Positions 28,308-38,532 of a DNA stretch of 64,000 bases are shown here, in pieces; positions within the stretch are counted from its first letter, which is position 1; each line of letters starts with the position of its first letter. The DNA comes from Labrys sp. KNU-23 (GTDB lineage Bacteria > Pseudomonadota > Alphaproteobacteria > Rhizobiales > Labraceae): assembly GCF_008330945.1 (NCBI RefSeq), contig NZ_CP043488.1, positions 1,054,001 to 1,118,000 of the forward strand. Direction: 5' to 3'. The position numbers were made by a program, and so were the translations under genes. Below the pieces are notes generated by a model that saw only the letters and a list, made by a program, of their open reading frames with translations, did no database searches and was not told where the DNA came from.

Positions 28308-29368
28308 CTATCTGTCGGCGAGCACACCGATACTGTCGATCTGGGCGGCGAGTTCCCCCGCCAGCCGCAGCGACGCCGCGGCCGCCACGGCCATTTGCGG
28401 CAGAAGCAGCCATTCCAATGTCCACGCGGCGCCCGAGCGTTCCTGTTCGTGCAGCAAGGCCTGATGCATGCCGGCAAGCTGGGTGGCGTTGAAGCGAGCG
28501 AGCGTGACCAGCACCTCCGCCGCCACCGGATTTTGCTTGTGGGGCATGGCGGAGGATCCGCCACCCGCCGATAAGACAATCTCGCCGCCATCCTGGGCCA
28601 TCAGGGCGATATCCTGGCCGAATTTGCCGAGGCTTCCGGTGATCAGCGACAATAGATTGGCGAAATCGGCGAGCCGGTCACGCTGGCTGTGCCATTGCGC
28701 GGCATCGCCGAGGCCGAGGCGAGCCGCGAGCCGGGCCCGGACGGTAGCGGCCTTGGCCCCGAGCTTGTCCAGCGTGCCTGCGGCCCCGCCGAACTGCACC
28801 ACCAGCAATGTCGGCCGCAGGGTTTCCAGCCGTTTCCTGTGCCGTTCGAGCGGTTCGCGCCAAGCCTGTATGCGGTCGGCGACAGTGATTGGGATCGCCG
28901 CCTGCATACGGGTGCGGCCCATCAGCCTGCGGCTGCCGAATTCGAGTTCCAGGCCAGCCAGTTTCGCGACCATCTCGACCAACAGGTCATCCAGCCGCTG
29001 CAAAACCGACACCAACCGCAACATCAGGGCGGTATCGATGACATCCTGGCTGGTGGCGCCGAAATGCAAACTGTCGCGGGCGGGCGTCCCAACCGCCTCA
29101 CGCAACTGGCGCACCAGCCCCGGCACGATGACGCCGTCACGGGCAACGCCGCGTCTGAGCGCCTCGAGATCGGGGACGAACGAGGCCAGGGCGGCGGCGA
29201 TCGTCGCGGCGGCATCGGCTTCGATGACCCCCTCCTCGCCTTCCGCCTCGGCGAGGGCAAGCTCGAAGGCGAGCATCGCCGCCATCTCCGCCTCGAAGGA
29301 GAACTGGCGCACCGTTTCCTCATCGCCCAACAGAGCGGCAAGAACGGGATGATCGAGGGGCGAGACTG

Positions 29369-29372
<4 letters not shown>
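28308..29372 (-). CDS. pcaB: 3-carboxy-cis,cis-muconate cycloisomerase
   Basis: 354 residues of the fumarase/aspartase superfamily. The signature GGGSSAMPHKQNPVAAE is present, along with HFGATSQDVIDTALMLR and GRTRMQAAIPITVADRI. It converts 3-carboxy-cis,cis-muconate to 4-carboxymuconolactone. Its ATG overlaps the pcaG stop by 4 bases. The protein is shorter than some PcaB (about 450 residues in pseudomonads) but of the length seen in rhizobial relatives. Confidence 0.93.
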
Positions 29373-31141
<1,769 letters not shown>

Positions 31142-31148
31142 GACAGGG

Positions 31149-31946
31149 TCACTCCGATGGCAGGCGTGCGAGAAACTGGTTGATGAGGGCAACGAGCACA
31201 GCGGGTTGCTCGATGCAGGGAATATGGCCGGCGCCGGCGATGACCGCGAATTGCGAACCGGGAATGATTTTGGCCATCGAGCGCACCAGAGCCGGTGGCG
31301 TCGAACCATCCTGGTCGCCGACGATGCACAGCGTGGGAACGGCGATCGCCTCCGCAGCCCCGGTATAGTCGGCATCGCGGATCGCCGCGCAGGTCGCCGC
31401 ATAGCCCGCAACGGGCTGCCGGGCGAGCATGTTGCGGCAGCCGTCCAGCGCCGGCTTGCGCTCGGCATGGAAACGCGGCGTGAACCACAATTTCATCACC
31501 ATATCGGCGATCGCGGCGATCCCGTCCTTCTGAACGGTGGCGATGCGGGCATTCCAGCCATCGGCGGTACCGATCTTGTGCGCCGTGTCGCACAGCACCA
31601 GGCCCTTGACGATTCCGGGTCGACGGCCGGCGAGGCCGAGCGCGATCAGGCCGCCGACGGAAAGGCCGCACAGAACCACGTCCTCGATGCCGAGATGATC
31701 GATCAGGCCTAGAAGATCGTCGACGTGGTCCTCGATCGTGTAGGGCGTGGCGCCGAGATCGGACAGACCGTGGCCGCGCTTGTCATAGGCGAGCGTGGCG
31801 ATCGAGCCGCCGAACGCGCCGGCCACCTCGCTCCAGATGCGCAAATCCGTGCCGAGGGAATTGATGAAGACGAGATGGGGTTTACCCTGCCCGGCCGGTC
31901 TGTGATTGAAATGCAGCGTGATGCCGCCGATGGTGATGAACTGCAC
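31149..31946 (-). CDS. pcaD: 3-oxoadipate enol-lactonase
   Basis: 265 residues, alpha/beta hydrolase. The nucleophile elbow is CGLSVGGL (Ser at about 92), the acid region is VGDQDGSTPP and the catalytic His is in AGAGHIPCIEQP. It hydrolyses the enol-lactone to 3-oxoadipate. First gene of the pcaDCHGB-pobA operon, divergent from pcaQ, with a PcaQ box in the shared 92-base region. A similar hydrolase occurs at 48484. Confidence 0.93.
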   Translation of the reverse strand: MQFITIGGITLHFNHRPAGQGKPHLVFINSLGTDLRIWSEVAGAFGGSIATLAYDKRGHGLSDLGATPYTIEDHVDDLLGLIDHLGIEDVVLCGLSVGGLIALGLAGRRPGIVKGLVLCDTAHKIGTADGWNARIATVQKDGIAAIADMVMKLWFTPRFHAERKPALDGCRNMLARQPVAGYAATCAAIRDADYTGAAEAIAVPTLCIVGDQDGSTPPALVRSMAKIIPGSQFAVIAGAGHIPCIEQPAVLVALINQFLARLPSE

Positions 31947-32014
31947 GGCCGTCTCCTCCCGACGAAGATGGATGACGCAATTGGTTTGGTAAAATCATAT
32001 TTTCTAGCGTTATC

Positions 32015-32030
32015 TTAACTGCTAGGTTAT
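32015..32030 (-). promoter_or_regulatory. PcaQ-binding site between pcaD and pcaQ
   Basis: On the minus strand the site reads ATAACC-TAGC-AGTTAA, matching the published PcaQ consensus ATAACC-N4-GGTTAA at 11 of 12 defined positions. It lies 9 bases before the pcaQ start and 69 bases before pcaD, suiting activation of pcaD and autoregulation. Confidence 0.82.
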
Positions 32031-32038
32031 GGATCGCC

Positions 32039-32956
32039 ATGATCGACAGCCGTGTCAAGTTCCGCCATCTTCAGACTTTCCTGGAGGTCGCGCGACAGAA
32101 AAGCGTGGTGAAGGCGGCCGGTGTGCTGCATGTCAGCCAGCCGGCAGTGACCAAGACGATCCGTGAGCTTGAGGAAGCCTTGGGCGTCTGCGTGTTCGAA
32201 CGGGACGGCCGCGGCATCAGGATGACCCGGACCGGCGAAGTGTTCATGCAGCATGCCGGCCTCGCCGTCAGCGCCCTCAGGCAGGGGATCGATTCCGTTG
32301 CCCTCGCCGGCGCCAAGGTGGGGCCGCCGCTTCGCATCGGCGCGCTGCCGACGGTCTCGGCCCATATCATGCCGCTCGCCATGCAGTTCTTCCTCAAGGA
32401 GGACACCGGCGTCACCGTCAAGATCGTCACCGGGGAAAACAGCGTCCTCCTGGAGCAATTGCGCATCGGCGAACTCGACCTCGTGGTCGGGCGCCTGGCG
32501 GCACCGGACAAGATGACGGGCTTTTTCTTCGAGCACCTTTATTCGGAACAGGTGGTGTTCGTGGTGCGGCCTGGACATCCGCTGCTGAACAGCGGCGGCA
32601 ACCTGTTCGAGCAGATGGGTGCCTACCCCGTGCTGATGCCGACGCGCGGCTCCGTCATTCGCCCCTTCGTGGAGCGCATCTTCATCGCCAATGGCGTCGC
32701 GACCGTCCCGACGGAAATCGAGACGGTGTCGGATTCCTTTGGCCGGGCCTTCGTGCGCCGGAGCGATGCGATCTGGGTCATCTCGCACGGCGTGGTCAGC
32801 AACGACATCGAGGAAGCCATCCTGAAAACCCTGCCCATCGAGACCAGCGATACGAAGGGTCCGGTCGGCCTGACCATGCGCACCGACATGATCGCCCACC
32901 CGGCTTTCGCCATTCTGCTCAGGACGATCCGCGAGGCCGCCGGAAAGCTCGGTTGA
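32039..32956 (+). CDS. pcaQ: LysR-type activator of protocatechuate genes
   Basis: 305 residues starting MIDSRVKFRHLQTFLEVARQKSVVKAA. N-terminal HTH (HVSQPAVTKTIRELEEALG) and an effector domain with the PcaQ-like stretch MRTDMIAHPAFAILLRTIREAA near the end. Divergent from pcaD with the PcaQ operator between them. PcaQ proteins respond to 3-carboxy-cis,cis-muconate and 4-carboxymuconolactone type intermediates in related bacteria. Confidence 0.93.
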   Translation: MIDSRVKFRHLQTFLEVARQKSVVKAAGVLHVSQPAVTKTIRELEEALGVCVFERDGRGIRMTRTGEVFMQHAGLAVSALRQGIDSVALAGAKVGPPLRIGALPTVSAHIMPLAMQFFLKEDTGVTVKIVTGENSVLLEQLRIGELDLVVGRLAAPDKMTGFFFEHLYSEQVVFVVRPGHPLLNSGGNLFEQMGAYPVLMPTRGSVIRPFVERIFIANGVATVPTEIETVSDSFGRAFVRRSDAIWVISHGVVSNDIEEAILKTLPIETSDTKGPVGLTMRTDMIAHPAFAILLRTIREAAGKLG

Positions 32957-32975
32957 CGACGAAAAGCTTCAGCGC

Positions 32976-33230
32976 CTATTCGTCGGTGTCCTCACCATCG
33001 CCATCGGCCTTGCGGCGCTCGATCACCGCCTGCACCTGCGTGAAGTCGGAAGGCGCCATCGACAGCCCCTCGATCTTGTCGCTGCCGAGCTGGTTGACGG
33101 TCGCCCGCAGTTCCCTCACCGGCACGACCTGTACGTCGCCGCCACGCAGCATGATCGCCACTGTTCCCGGCTCAACCAGATCGCTGGCGACAATGCCGAG
33201 ACCGTTCAACAAGATTACCTCACCGGTCAC
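32976..33230 (-). CDS. Small hypothetical protein
   Basis: 84 residues from GTG 33230, preceded by GGGGAGAG at good spacing. It starts MTGEVILLNGLGIVASDLVEPGTVAIML and ends in an acidic tail DGDGEDTDE. A predicted mixed beta/alpha small soluble protein with no cysteines; I do not recognise the family. It converges on pcaQ with a 19-base gap and is followed upstream by hairpins. Codon use is like that of neighbours, supporting a real gene. Confidence 0.55.
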   Translation of the reverse strand: MTGEVILLNGLGIVASDLVEPGTVAIMLRGGDVQVVPVRELRATVNQLGSDKIEGLSMAPSDFTQVQAVIERRKADGDGEDTDE

Positions 33231-33250
33231 GCATCACTCTCCCCTCAGCG

Positions 33251-33352
33251 GCCTCCTGTTGACCGGGCCACGGCGCGATCAACAGGAGGCTGCAAGATAC
33301 CAGACATTCGCAGAATTTCCCGGCGAGGCCACGGATGGGCCTCGCCGGGAAA
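33251..33352. repeat. Two strong consecutive inverted repeats
   Basis: First: GCCTCCTGTTGA (33251-33262) / TCAACAGGAGGC (33279-33290), perfect 12-bp arms, 16-base loop. Second: TTTCCCGGCGAGGCC (33316-33330) / GGCCTCGCCGGGAAA (33338-33352), perfect 15-bp arms, 7-base loop. Neither has a T-run. No coding sequence is supported in 33231-33821. They could be terminators, RNA structures or relics of mobile repeats. Confidence 0.7.
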
Positions 33353-33595
33353 CTCGCTTGGTCTCTCCATGCACGTAACATAGGGGGATCGGGAGAGCGC
33401 ACAAACCTTTTAAGACTGTCACCCCGAACAGGGATGCCCAAGCCAAGGAAATCAGCAGCAGGGGAAAACAGCGCAGGCGAGAGGGCGACGACCGAATCGA
33501 TGAAATTCAGATGATCGGCGGCAAAACCTGCCTCATGCGTGCACATTTTGCGATTTGACGGAATCACCGGACCTGCGAGGGACCTGAAACAAGGA

Positions 33596-33663
33596 GCCGG
33601 AGCCAAAGCGCGTTTTCGACAAGCCGCACCTTGCTCCAACCCCTTGTTTCAACGCTTTTTCTA
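33596..33663. repeat. Dispersed palindromic repeat, partial copy A1
   Basis: Truncated first-half copy of the repeat family seen also at 33664, 35233 and 61062: a GAGCCAAAGCGCG start, TTGCTCC in the middle, CCTTGTTTCAACGC at the end. It abuts copy A2. Confidence 0.55.
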
Positions 33664-33787
33664 GAGCAAAGCGCGCTCAGGCGGAAACGCCTGTTTGCCC
33701 CAACTCTTTGGTTCCAAGCCAATCCGACGGATTGGCTAGAGCGTCCTTGCGTTTCTTGGCGATTCCGCCAAATCGCAAAACGCTCTA
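33664..33787. repeat. Dispersed palindromic repeat, copy A2 with inserted palindrome
   Basis: Begins GAGCAAAGCGCG, contains GGCGGAAACGCC and ends ATCGCAAAACGCTCTA, in register with copy C at 61062-61163. It also carries an extra perfect inverted repeat AGCCAATCCG (33717-33726) / CGGATTGGCT (33728-33737) absent from the other copies. Confidence 0.7.
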
Positions 33788-33790
33788 AGC

Positions 33791-33810
33791 GAAAAGCCAG
33801 CCGGCTTTTC
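33791..33810 (-). terminator. Intrinsic terminator of mucR
   Basis: On the minus strand, GAAAAGCC-GGCT-GGCTTTTC starts 11 bases after the mucR stop; the right arm itself provides a TTTT stretch. An 8-bp stem with a 4-base loop. Confidence 0.6.
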
Positions 33811-33821
33811 TGGCAGGCACC

Positions 33822-34283
33822 CTAGGCATTGGCCTTTTTGGCTCTGCCGCGTACGGCGCGGGCCGGAGCCTTCTCCTTGGTCTGGCGGCCTTGCTGACCA
33901 AGACCGAGTTCCTTTGCCAACCGTGAGCGATGAGCCGAATAGTTCGGCGCGACCATGGGATAGTCGGCGGGCAGGTTCCATTTCTCCCGGTATTGCTCCG
34001 GCGTCATGTCATAGGCGCTGCGCAGGTGCCGGCTCAGCGACTTGAACTTGCGCCCATCTTCCAGACAGATGATGAAGTCGGGCGTGATGGACTTCTTGAT
34101 TGGTACCGCCGGCGTTGCCGCAACGGCGGTTTCAACCGGTTTTCCAGTATTCAGGTCGCTCAGCCGCCCATGTACCGATCGTATCAGTTCGGAAAGGGAC
34201 GAGGAGGAGACCTGATTGTTTGCTACATAGGCAGAGACGATATCGACCGTCAGGTCGACCAATTTCGCGTCAGCTTCAAGCAC
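33822..34283 (-). CDS. mucR: MucR/Ros family zinc-finger transcriptional regulator
   Basis: 153 residues from GTG 34283. The N-terminal oligomerisation part (LVDLTVDIVSAYVANNQVSSSSLSELIRSVH) is followed by the Ros/MucR zinc finger ICLEDGRKFKSLSRHLRSAY and the conserved tail MTPEQYREKWNLPADYPMVAPNYSAHRSRLAKELGLG. The C-terminal extension is basic (KEKAPARAVRGRAKK). MucR proteins are DNA-bridging global regulators of exopolysaccharide, motility and cell-cycle genes in alphaproteobacteria and bind AT-rich DNA. Confidence 0.93.
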   Translation of the reverse strand: MLEADAKLVDLTVDIVSAYVANNQVSSSSLSELIRSVHGRLSDLNTGKPVETAVAATPAVPIKKSITPDFIICLEDGRKFKSLSRHLRSAYDMTPEQYREKWNLPADYPMVAPNYSAHRSRLAKELGLGQQGRQTKEKAPARAVRGRAKKANA

Positions 34284-34677
34284 GTTGAGCCACTTTCATT
34301 GTTGTGTTGATTTCAAAGTGTGTGAAGTTTTCTTAGTGACCGCAGCGTTGTGGACCCTATTGCTGCGGTGAGTCTGTGACACTCAAGCAAATTGCGGCCC
34401 GTGTAAAGGCGGGCTTGGGAAGTCGTTGGGTCTATCCGCAGGTAACACCGATATGGCCAACGATTCGACCGTATCGGCCCTCTGCCATCCTGCACAAGAC
34501 TGTCGATATGCTTACGAAAGAGGCAGCCCTTCTCTTGCCTGAGGCAGGTGCGTCGTCACGGCCCGTCTGCGCACGCCTGCATCGATGGCGGCAGCTCGGC
34601 AAGTTCGCGGCGCAACAGCCGGCTGGTCTCGTCTTCCCCACGCTGCGAATTTCCCGCCACAGCGAGGACGGCTGCCG
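34284..34677. other. 394-base stretch without a supported gene
   Basis: Contains the mucR upstream region (34284-34380, moderately AT-rich). The ORFs here have no recognisable features; the longest, a GTG-start frame at 34376-34699, is basic and Arg/Gln-rich and overlaps the end of the secreted-protein gene, so I treat it as spurious. Confidence 0.5.
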
Positions 34678-35148
34678 TCAGCGCTGGCAGCGCCAATAGC
34701 GATGCCCGTCCCTCGTATAGTAGACGCGATGGCAGCCGACGGCACTTGCCGGTTTCCGGGTGGTCTCCCGACGGGCTTCACTGGGTGGTGCCGGGGGTGG
34801 GGTGGGTGGGGTTTCGGGTACTTCCGCCGTCTCGACGGGGGCCGAACCGATCGGCAGCAACGCCTGCAGGGCGCGCAGGCGGACCCCCACGACCTTCGCG
34901 ATCTGGCGAGCATCCTCCTCCTCGCAGGCGAGCCTGGTGAGCTGCGTGAGGGCGGACATCTGACCGATCACCAGTGCGGCCTGTACAGGCGCCACCGGTA
35001 ATGGGCCCCGCTCGACGCGCATGAGGTCCATATTCGCGGAGACCAATGCCCGCTTGATGTCGCTGCAACTGGCACCATCGGCCCAGGCCGGCGCGATGCC
35101 AAAGCAGGCGATCAGGCCGGCGCAAGACAAGGCGAAGGCAATCCTCAT
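34678..35148 (-). CDS. Secreted hypothetical protein with Pro-rich linker
   Basis: 156 residues from ATG 35148, preceded by GGAGAG. Signal peptide MRIAFALSCAGLIACFGIAPAWA, then a helical domain with Cys residues (GASCSDIKRALVSANMDLMRVERGPLP, RLACEEEDARQIAKVV). A proline-rich linker (about residues 110-130) precedes a short C-terminal motif GCHRVYYTRDGHRYWRCQR. That motif, two cysteines around Tyr/Trp/Arg, recurs at the C-termini of small secreted proteins of Hyphomicrobiales. Function unknown. Confidence 0.7.
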   Translation of the reverse strand: MRIAFALSCAGLIACFGIAPAWADGASCSDIKRALVSANMDLMRVERGPLPVAPVQAALVIGQMSALTQLTRLACEEEDARQIAKVVGVRLRALQALLPIGSAPVETAEVPETPPTPPPAPPSEARRETTRKPASAVGCHRVYYTRDGHRYWRCQR

Positions 35149-35232
35149 TGGTGAACTCTCCAGATCGGAGGGTGATATTGACGACTTTCTCAAAGCCGTT
35201 CAATCGTCAGGCCACCGCAACGGCGTCTATTC

Positions 35233-35334
35233 CTGGAGCAAAACGCGTTCATGTCCGAATGCCGGCTTGCTCCAGCGCCTCGTTTCGACGCGTCTCGCGA
35301 TTCGAGGTATTTCCATCCAAGCGCAAAACGCTCC
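35233..35334. repeat. Dispersed palindromic repeat, copy B
   Basis: CTGGAGCAA (35233-35241) pairs with TTGCTCCAG (35268-35276); then CTCGTTTCGACGCG and CAAGCGCAAAACGCTCC. Same order of motifs as copies A2 and C, but diverged. Confidence 0.7.
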
Positions 35335-35487
35335 GGCAACGATGAGGCTGGCTCGCATCTTCGTTGCGGCAGATGAGGCCGGAGTAGCGTGTCGGGCGAC
35401 GGCCCGACTGAAAGCCATGACGCGGCAGAGCGGCGTGTCAGCCCTCTACAGGATGCGGCTACGCCGAATTTCCCTGTGCAGTCGCGC

Positions 35488-36594
35488 TTATTCGCTGCCT
35501 TCGCAGATCGGGGTCGGCCGCGGCGGCGGCGCCGGATGGTCGAGCCTGTATTGCGCCAAGACTGGTTCGAGGACTTGCCGCGACCAATATCTGGGGGCGC
35601 CGATCTCCCTCAGGCAGGCGTCGTTCCAATACAGGCCGGCCCGGGCAGGCGATTGACCGGCCGCCACCGCACGCGCGACATTACTGACATCGGCAGCTTC
35701 GGGATAGATATAGAGCGTGGTCGGGTAGTCCTTCACCAGGGACAGGATCTGTCTCACGTCCCCGAGCGACCAACTGGTGCAGCCATTGCTGCGTCCGCCC
35801 GCATAATCCACCAGCTTGCCGAAGGGAACGTAGCCGTCCTGGTTCGCATAGGGGCTGCTCGGAGCCTTGCGCAGGCACACGCCTTTGAGGGCGACGGCAG
35901 CATGACCTCCGATCGCGCGTTGACGCGCATTGGCGGTCTCGCCCACGCCATCGAACTGGATGAAGGACCGCAGGAATGCGGCGTCCTGGTTGGCAGCCAC
36001 GCGATAATAGCCCTTGAACGAGGTCTTGGTCTCGGCGGTCACATAGGCGCCGCCTGTCGTCAGTTCCGAATCCTGCGCATTGCCGAAATGCCTCGCGCAG
36101 CGTCGTCCATTGGAGAAATCTGCGACGCCTCTCAGATTGCGGCCGCCGCCATGCCCTGCCGAAATGGCCCGGAACGAATGCTGGGATTCGCAGATGATGT
36201 AGAAGCGTCCGCCTGAGCTGCCGGGATCGTTGGGGCGCGTCGCATCCATGGCGAAATAGCAGGGATTGCCGATGGTTCCCTGGCTCGCCTTTTGCACATA
36301 GAGCGCGCGCGCCCTCTGCAGGACCGGCAGGGCGATCTGTCCCTGCCCCTCGCCGACATAGGTCATCAGCCAGCCGGGAATGCCGGCGGCCTGGCCAGCC
36401 GCCAGAGCCTCGGAAGGCCCCGCGCCGAAGGCGGCAGCAAGGGACAGGCAGACGATGCCCACGCCCTTCGCCAACCTGGATTTCAGCCGCACCGGGCCTA
36501 TCGTCCTTGTGAGGTACGGTCCGACGGCTGCCTTCAAGATTTCCATCCTGCGGGTGCAAGGAATCGCCTTGGACATGTGCGTCGACCGAGCCAT
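35488..36594 (-). CDS. Secreted murein L,D-transpeptidase-like protein (YkuD_2 type)
   Basis: 368 residues from ATG 36594 (MARSTHMSK), preferred because GAGGGAAAG lies 8 bases before it; an ATG 24 bases upstream is possible. A long basic N-terminal region leads to a hydrophobic segment GVGIVCLSLAAAFGAG. The catalytic domain has HSFRAISAGHGGGRNLRG and the active-site-like SNGCTSWSLGDV, as in the murein L,D-transpeptidase catalytic-domain family. The C-terminus is proline-rich. Probably acts on periplasmic peptidoglycan; activity is unproven. Confidence 0.75.
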   Translation of the reverse strand: MARSTHMSKAIPCTRRMEILKAAVGPYLTRTIGPVRLKSRLAKGVGIVCLSLAAAFGAGPSEALAAGQAAGIPGWLMTYVGEGQGQIALPVLQRARALYVQKASQGTIGNPCYFAMDATRPNDPGSSGGRFYIICESQHSFRAISAGHGGGRNLRGVADFSNGRRCARHFGNAQDSELTTGGAYVTAETKTSFKGYYRVAANQDAAFLRSFIQFDGVGETANARQRAIGGHAAVALKGVCLRKAPSSPYANQDGYVPFGKLVDYAGGRSNGCTSWSLGDVRQILSLVKDYPTTLYIYPEAADVSNVARAVAAGQSPARAGLYWNDACLREIGAPRYWSRQVLEPVLAQYRLDHPAPPPRPTPICEGSE

Positions 36595-36833
36595 CGTGAG
36601 TTCTTTCCCTCTTTTCACCGAACCGGCCCGCGAAGAAGGCGCGGCATCGAGCGATGCGAAGATCAGGCGAGCATGGCCGCAATCCGCACGGGGGCACGCT
36701 AGCCGGCAAGCGTTACCTTTCCTTTACCCGCATTGCATGTCGGCAGAGCACGGCAAATTGATGGAGAGCCCGCGGTCGGGAGGGGAAAAAGCGAAATCAC
36801 CCACCAGAGGCGCGCCGACCGGTGGTGGAGCCC

Positions 36834-37043
36834 TCAGCAAAGCTTCAGTGCGCCTACTTTCGAGCTACCGGTCTTGCGATCGACGACGAGCTCGAAGCTC
36901 ACCTTCTGCCCCTCGCGCAATTCGCCGAGGCCCGAATGCATCACCGCGGTAATATGAACGAAGATATCCCGACTGCCATTGTCCGGTGCGATGAACCCGT
37001 ATCCTTTGGCGGCATCGAACCATTTGACAGTACCGGTGCTCAT
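36834..37043 (-). CDS. Cold-shock domain protein (CspA family)
   Basis: 69 residues from ATG 37043 (MSTGTVKWFDAAKGYGFIAPD), preceded by GGGAGGAGG. The RNP1 (KGYGFIAP) and RNP2 (DIFVHITAV) motifs of the single-stranded nucleic-acid-binding OB fold are intact. Acts as an RNA chaperone in the cytoplasm. An upstream in-frame ATG would add 14 residues not seen in the family. Confidence 0.94.
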   Translation of the reverse strand: MSTGTVKWFDAAKGYGFIAPDNGSRDIFVHITAVMHSGLGELREGQKVSFELVVDRKTGSSKVGALKLC

Positions 37044-37484
37044 GCCGAGCCTCCTCCCAGAGGCTTCAATCTCGGCATTTGGCACTCAATGCCATATCGA
37101 GCTTCCGCCAAAGACACCAGGCTGCCCCCGAAACGCCGTTTCGGCCGGAGCATACTGTCCTCGGCCGGCCGCCGGCACGCTATTCCCGATGGCACAGGCG
37201 AGCGGCCCGCAGTCTCCGCTGCGTGCACAAAGAGCCCGACGCTTTGAACGCCGGGCAAGGTCTTGTCTTAGGACCGTGTCGCCCGCCAGTTCCTCCTAAG
37301 GCAGGTGCTGGCAGTATCTCATTGTCGCATGGGCTCGTGATTCCGCCGTGACAACACGCATTCGGGACGGTGCGCTCGAACCCGGCGAACGAGCCCGCCT
37401 TCCCTTCAAAGGTAACCGTCTCTCCTGCAATTTCTTTCAACCAGCTCCTACAGAATTGCCATGCGACAGGCGGGCGTATCGTCT
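37044..37484. other. 441-base stretch without a supported gene
   Basis: Upstream region of the cold-shock gene and downstream region of the AraC gene. Short overlapping frames only, with no motifs or good ribosome-binding sites. A long 5' leader for the cold-shock mRNA would fit here but I cannot define one. Confidence 0.4.
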
Positions 37485-38432
37485 TCACGCCGTCGGGATG
37501 ACTTGTCTGGCTTCCATGCCCTCATGGCCCGATGGCCGATGCCGCCGGGCGTAATGGGCCGGCGGCAGGCCGACAAACCGGGTGAAGGCGACACTGAACG
37601 TGCTCGCCGAGCTGTAGCCCACCCGTTCAGCAATTTCGGCGATGCCGCCTTCCCCGCGCCGCAACTGGCGCTTGGCCAACCCCATGCGCCAGGTCAGCAG
37701 ATACTCCATCGGCGCGGTACCGACCATCTGCCTGAATCGTTCGAAGAAGGCCGAACGGGAGAGCGCCGCTTCACGCGCCAACTGCGCCACCGTCCAAGAC
37801 CGGGCAGGATCCTCGTGCATGCGCCGGATCGCGGCCGCAAGGCGCCCGTCGGCAAGGCCGCGCAGGAGGCCGGGGGAAGCCGCTGCCCGGGTCGTCGACC
37901 GCAGCGCTTCGATGAGCAGGACCTCCAGCAGGCGCGCCAGAATGATCTCGCGCGCGGGACGCAGCCCACGAGACTCCTCGCCGACAAGCTGCACCAGGGT
38001 CGCCAGCCGGCTCTCGCCCCGCACATGGATGAGCTGCGGCAGCAGCGAAACCAGCAAGCCCGCATCGGGCGAAGCGAAATCGCAATAGCCAATCAGCAGC
38101 ACGACCTCGGGCAAACCATCGGGAAGGCCGAGCCGGAATTCGTTGTCGGGCAGCGCGATGGGCAGACTGTCGATGGCATTCTCTGCCATCGGGGCGAGGC
38201 TCGACATGGTGAAGCCATGGACCGCGGGGATCAGCACGAAATCGCCCGCCTGCAGAGTGAGCGGTTCCTGTCCGTCGGCTGCGAGGCGGCATGCCCCCTC
38301 GAGGATCGCGCAATAGAACGGCCGGCCGGCCTCGGTTCGGCGCACGCGCCAGGACCCTGCCGCGCCGACGATTTTCGAAAACCGGGCCTCGGGCTGGAGC
38401 AGCGTGACGATTTCGGCGAGCGGGTCGATCAA
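37485..38432 (-). CDS. AraC family transcriptional regulator (cupin_6 type)
   Basis: 315 residues from TTG 38432; no ATG/GTG fits before the conserved IDPLAEIVTLLQPEARF start. N-terminal cupin ligand domain (FYCAILEGACRLAADGQEPLTLQAGDFVLIP), C-terminal double HTH at about 205-300 (WTVAQLAREAALSRSAFFERFRQMVG and IAEIAERVGYSSASTFSVAFTRFVGLPPAHYAR). Divergent from an SDR gene, which is the usual regulatory target of this subfamily. Confidence 0.88.
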   Translation of the reverse strand: MIDPLAEIVTLLQPEARFSKIVGAAGSWRVRRTEAGRPFYCAILEGACRLAADGQEPLTLQAGDFVLIPAVHGFTMSSLAPMAENAIDSLPIALPDNEFRLGLPDGLPEVVLLIGYCDFASPDAGLLVSLLPQLIHVRGESRLATLVQLVGEESRGLRPAREIILARLLEVLLIEALRSTTRAAASPGLLRGLADGRLAAAIRRMHEDPARSWTVAQLAREAALSRSAFFERFRQMVGTAPMEYLLTWRMGLAKRQLRRGEGGIAEIAERVGYSSASTFSVAFTRFVGLPPAHYARRHRPSGHEGMEARQVIPTA

Positions 38433-38436
38433 TTTC

Positions 38437-38480
38437 GGACTTCTGCAAATGATATCTGGACTTCCTATTGTAGCAAGTCC
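38437..38480. promoter_or_regulatory. Candidate AraC operator
   Basis: In the 100-base divergent region, GGACTT occurs at 38437-38442 and 38458-38463 as direct repeats 21 bases apart, and AAGTCC at 38475-38480 forms an inverted repeat with the second. Repeats two helical turns apart suit AraC-type binding. Confidence 0.4.
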
Positions 38481-38532
38481 GGACGCGCCGATCTAGTTTT
38501 CCGGCTCTGCCAACAACTTTGTGAAAGCCTCG

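Noticed and set aside
33596..33810. CRISPR-like array suggested by repeated short motifs
   Set aside because: Copies are diverged, not evenly spaced and palindromic over about 100 bp; no cas genes are present.
34376..34699. 107-codon GTG-start ORF upstream of mucR
   Set aside because: Low-complexity basic sequence, no ribosome-binding site or family features, and it overlaps the end of a better-supported secreted-protein gene.
37044..37484. tRNA or small RNA gene between the csp and araC genes
   Set aside because: No cloverleaf-like arms, no terminator and no promoter pair could be recognised.
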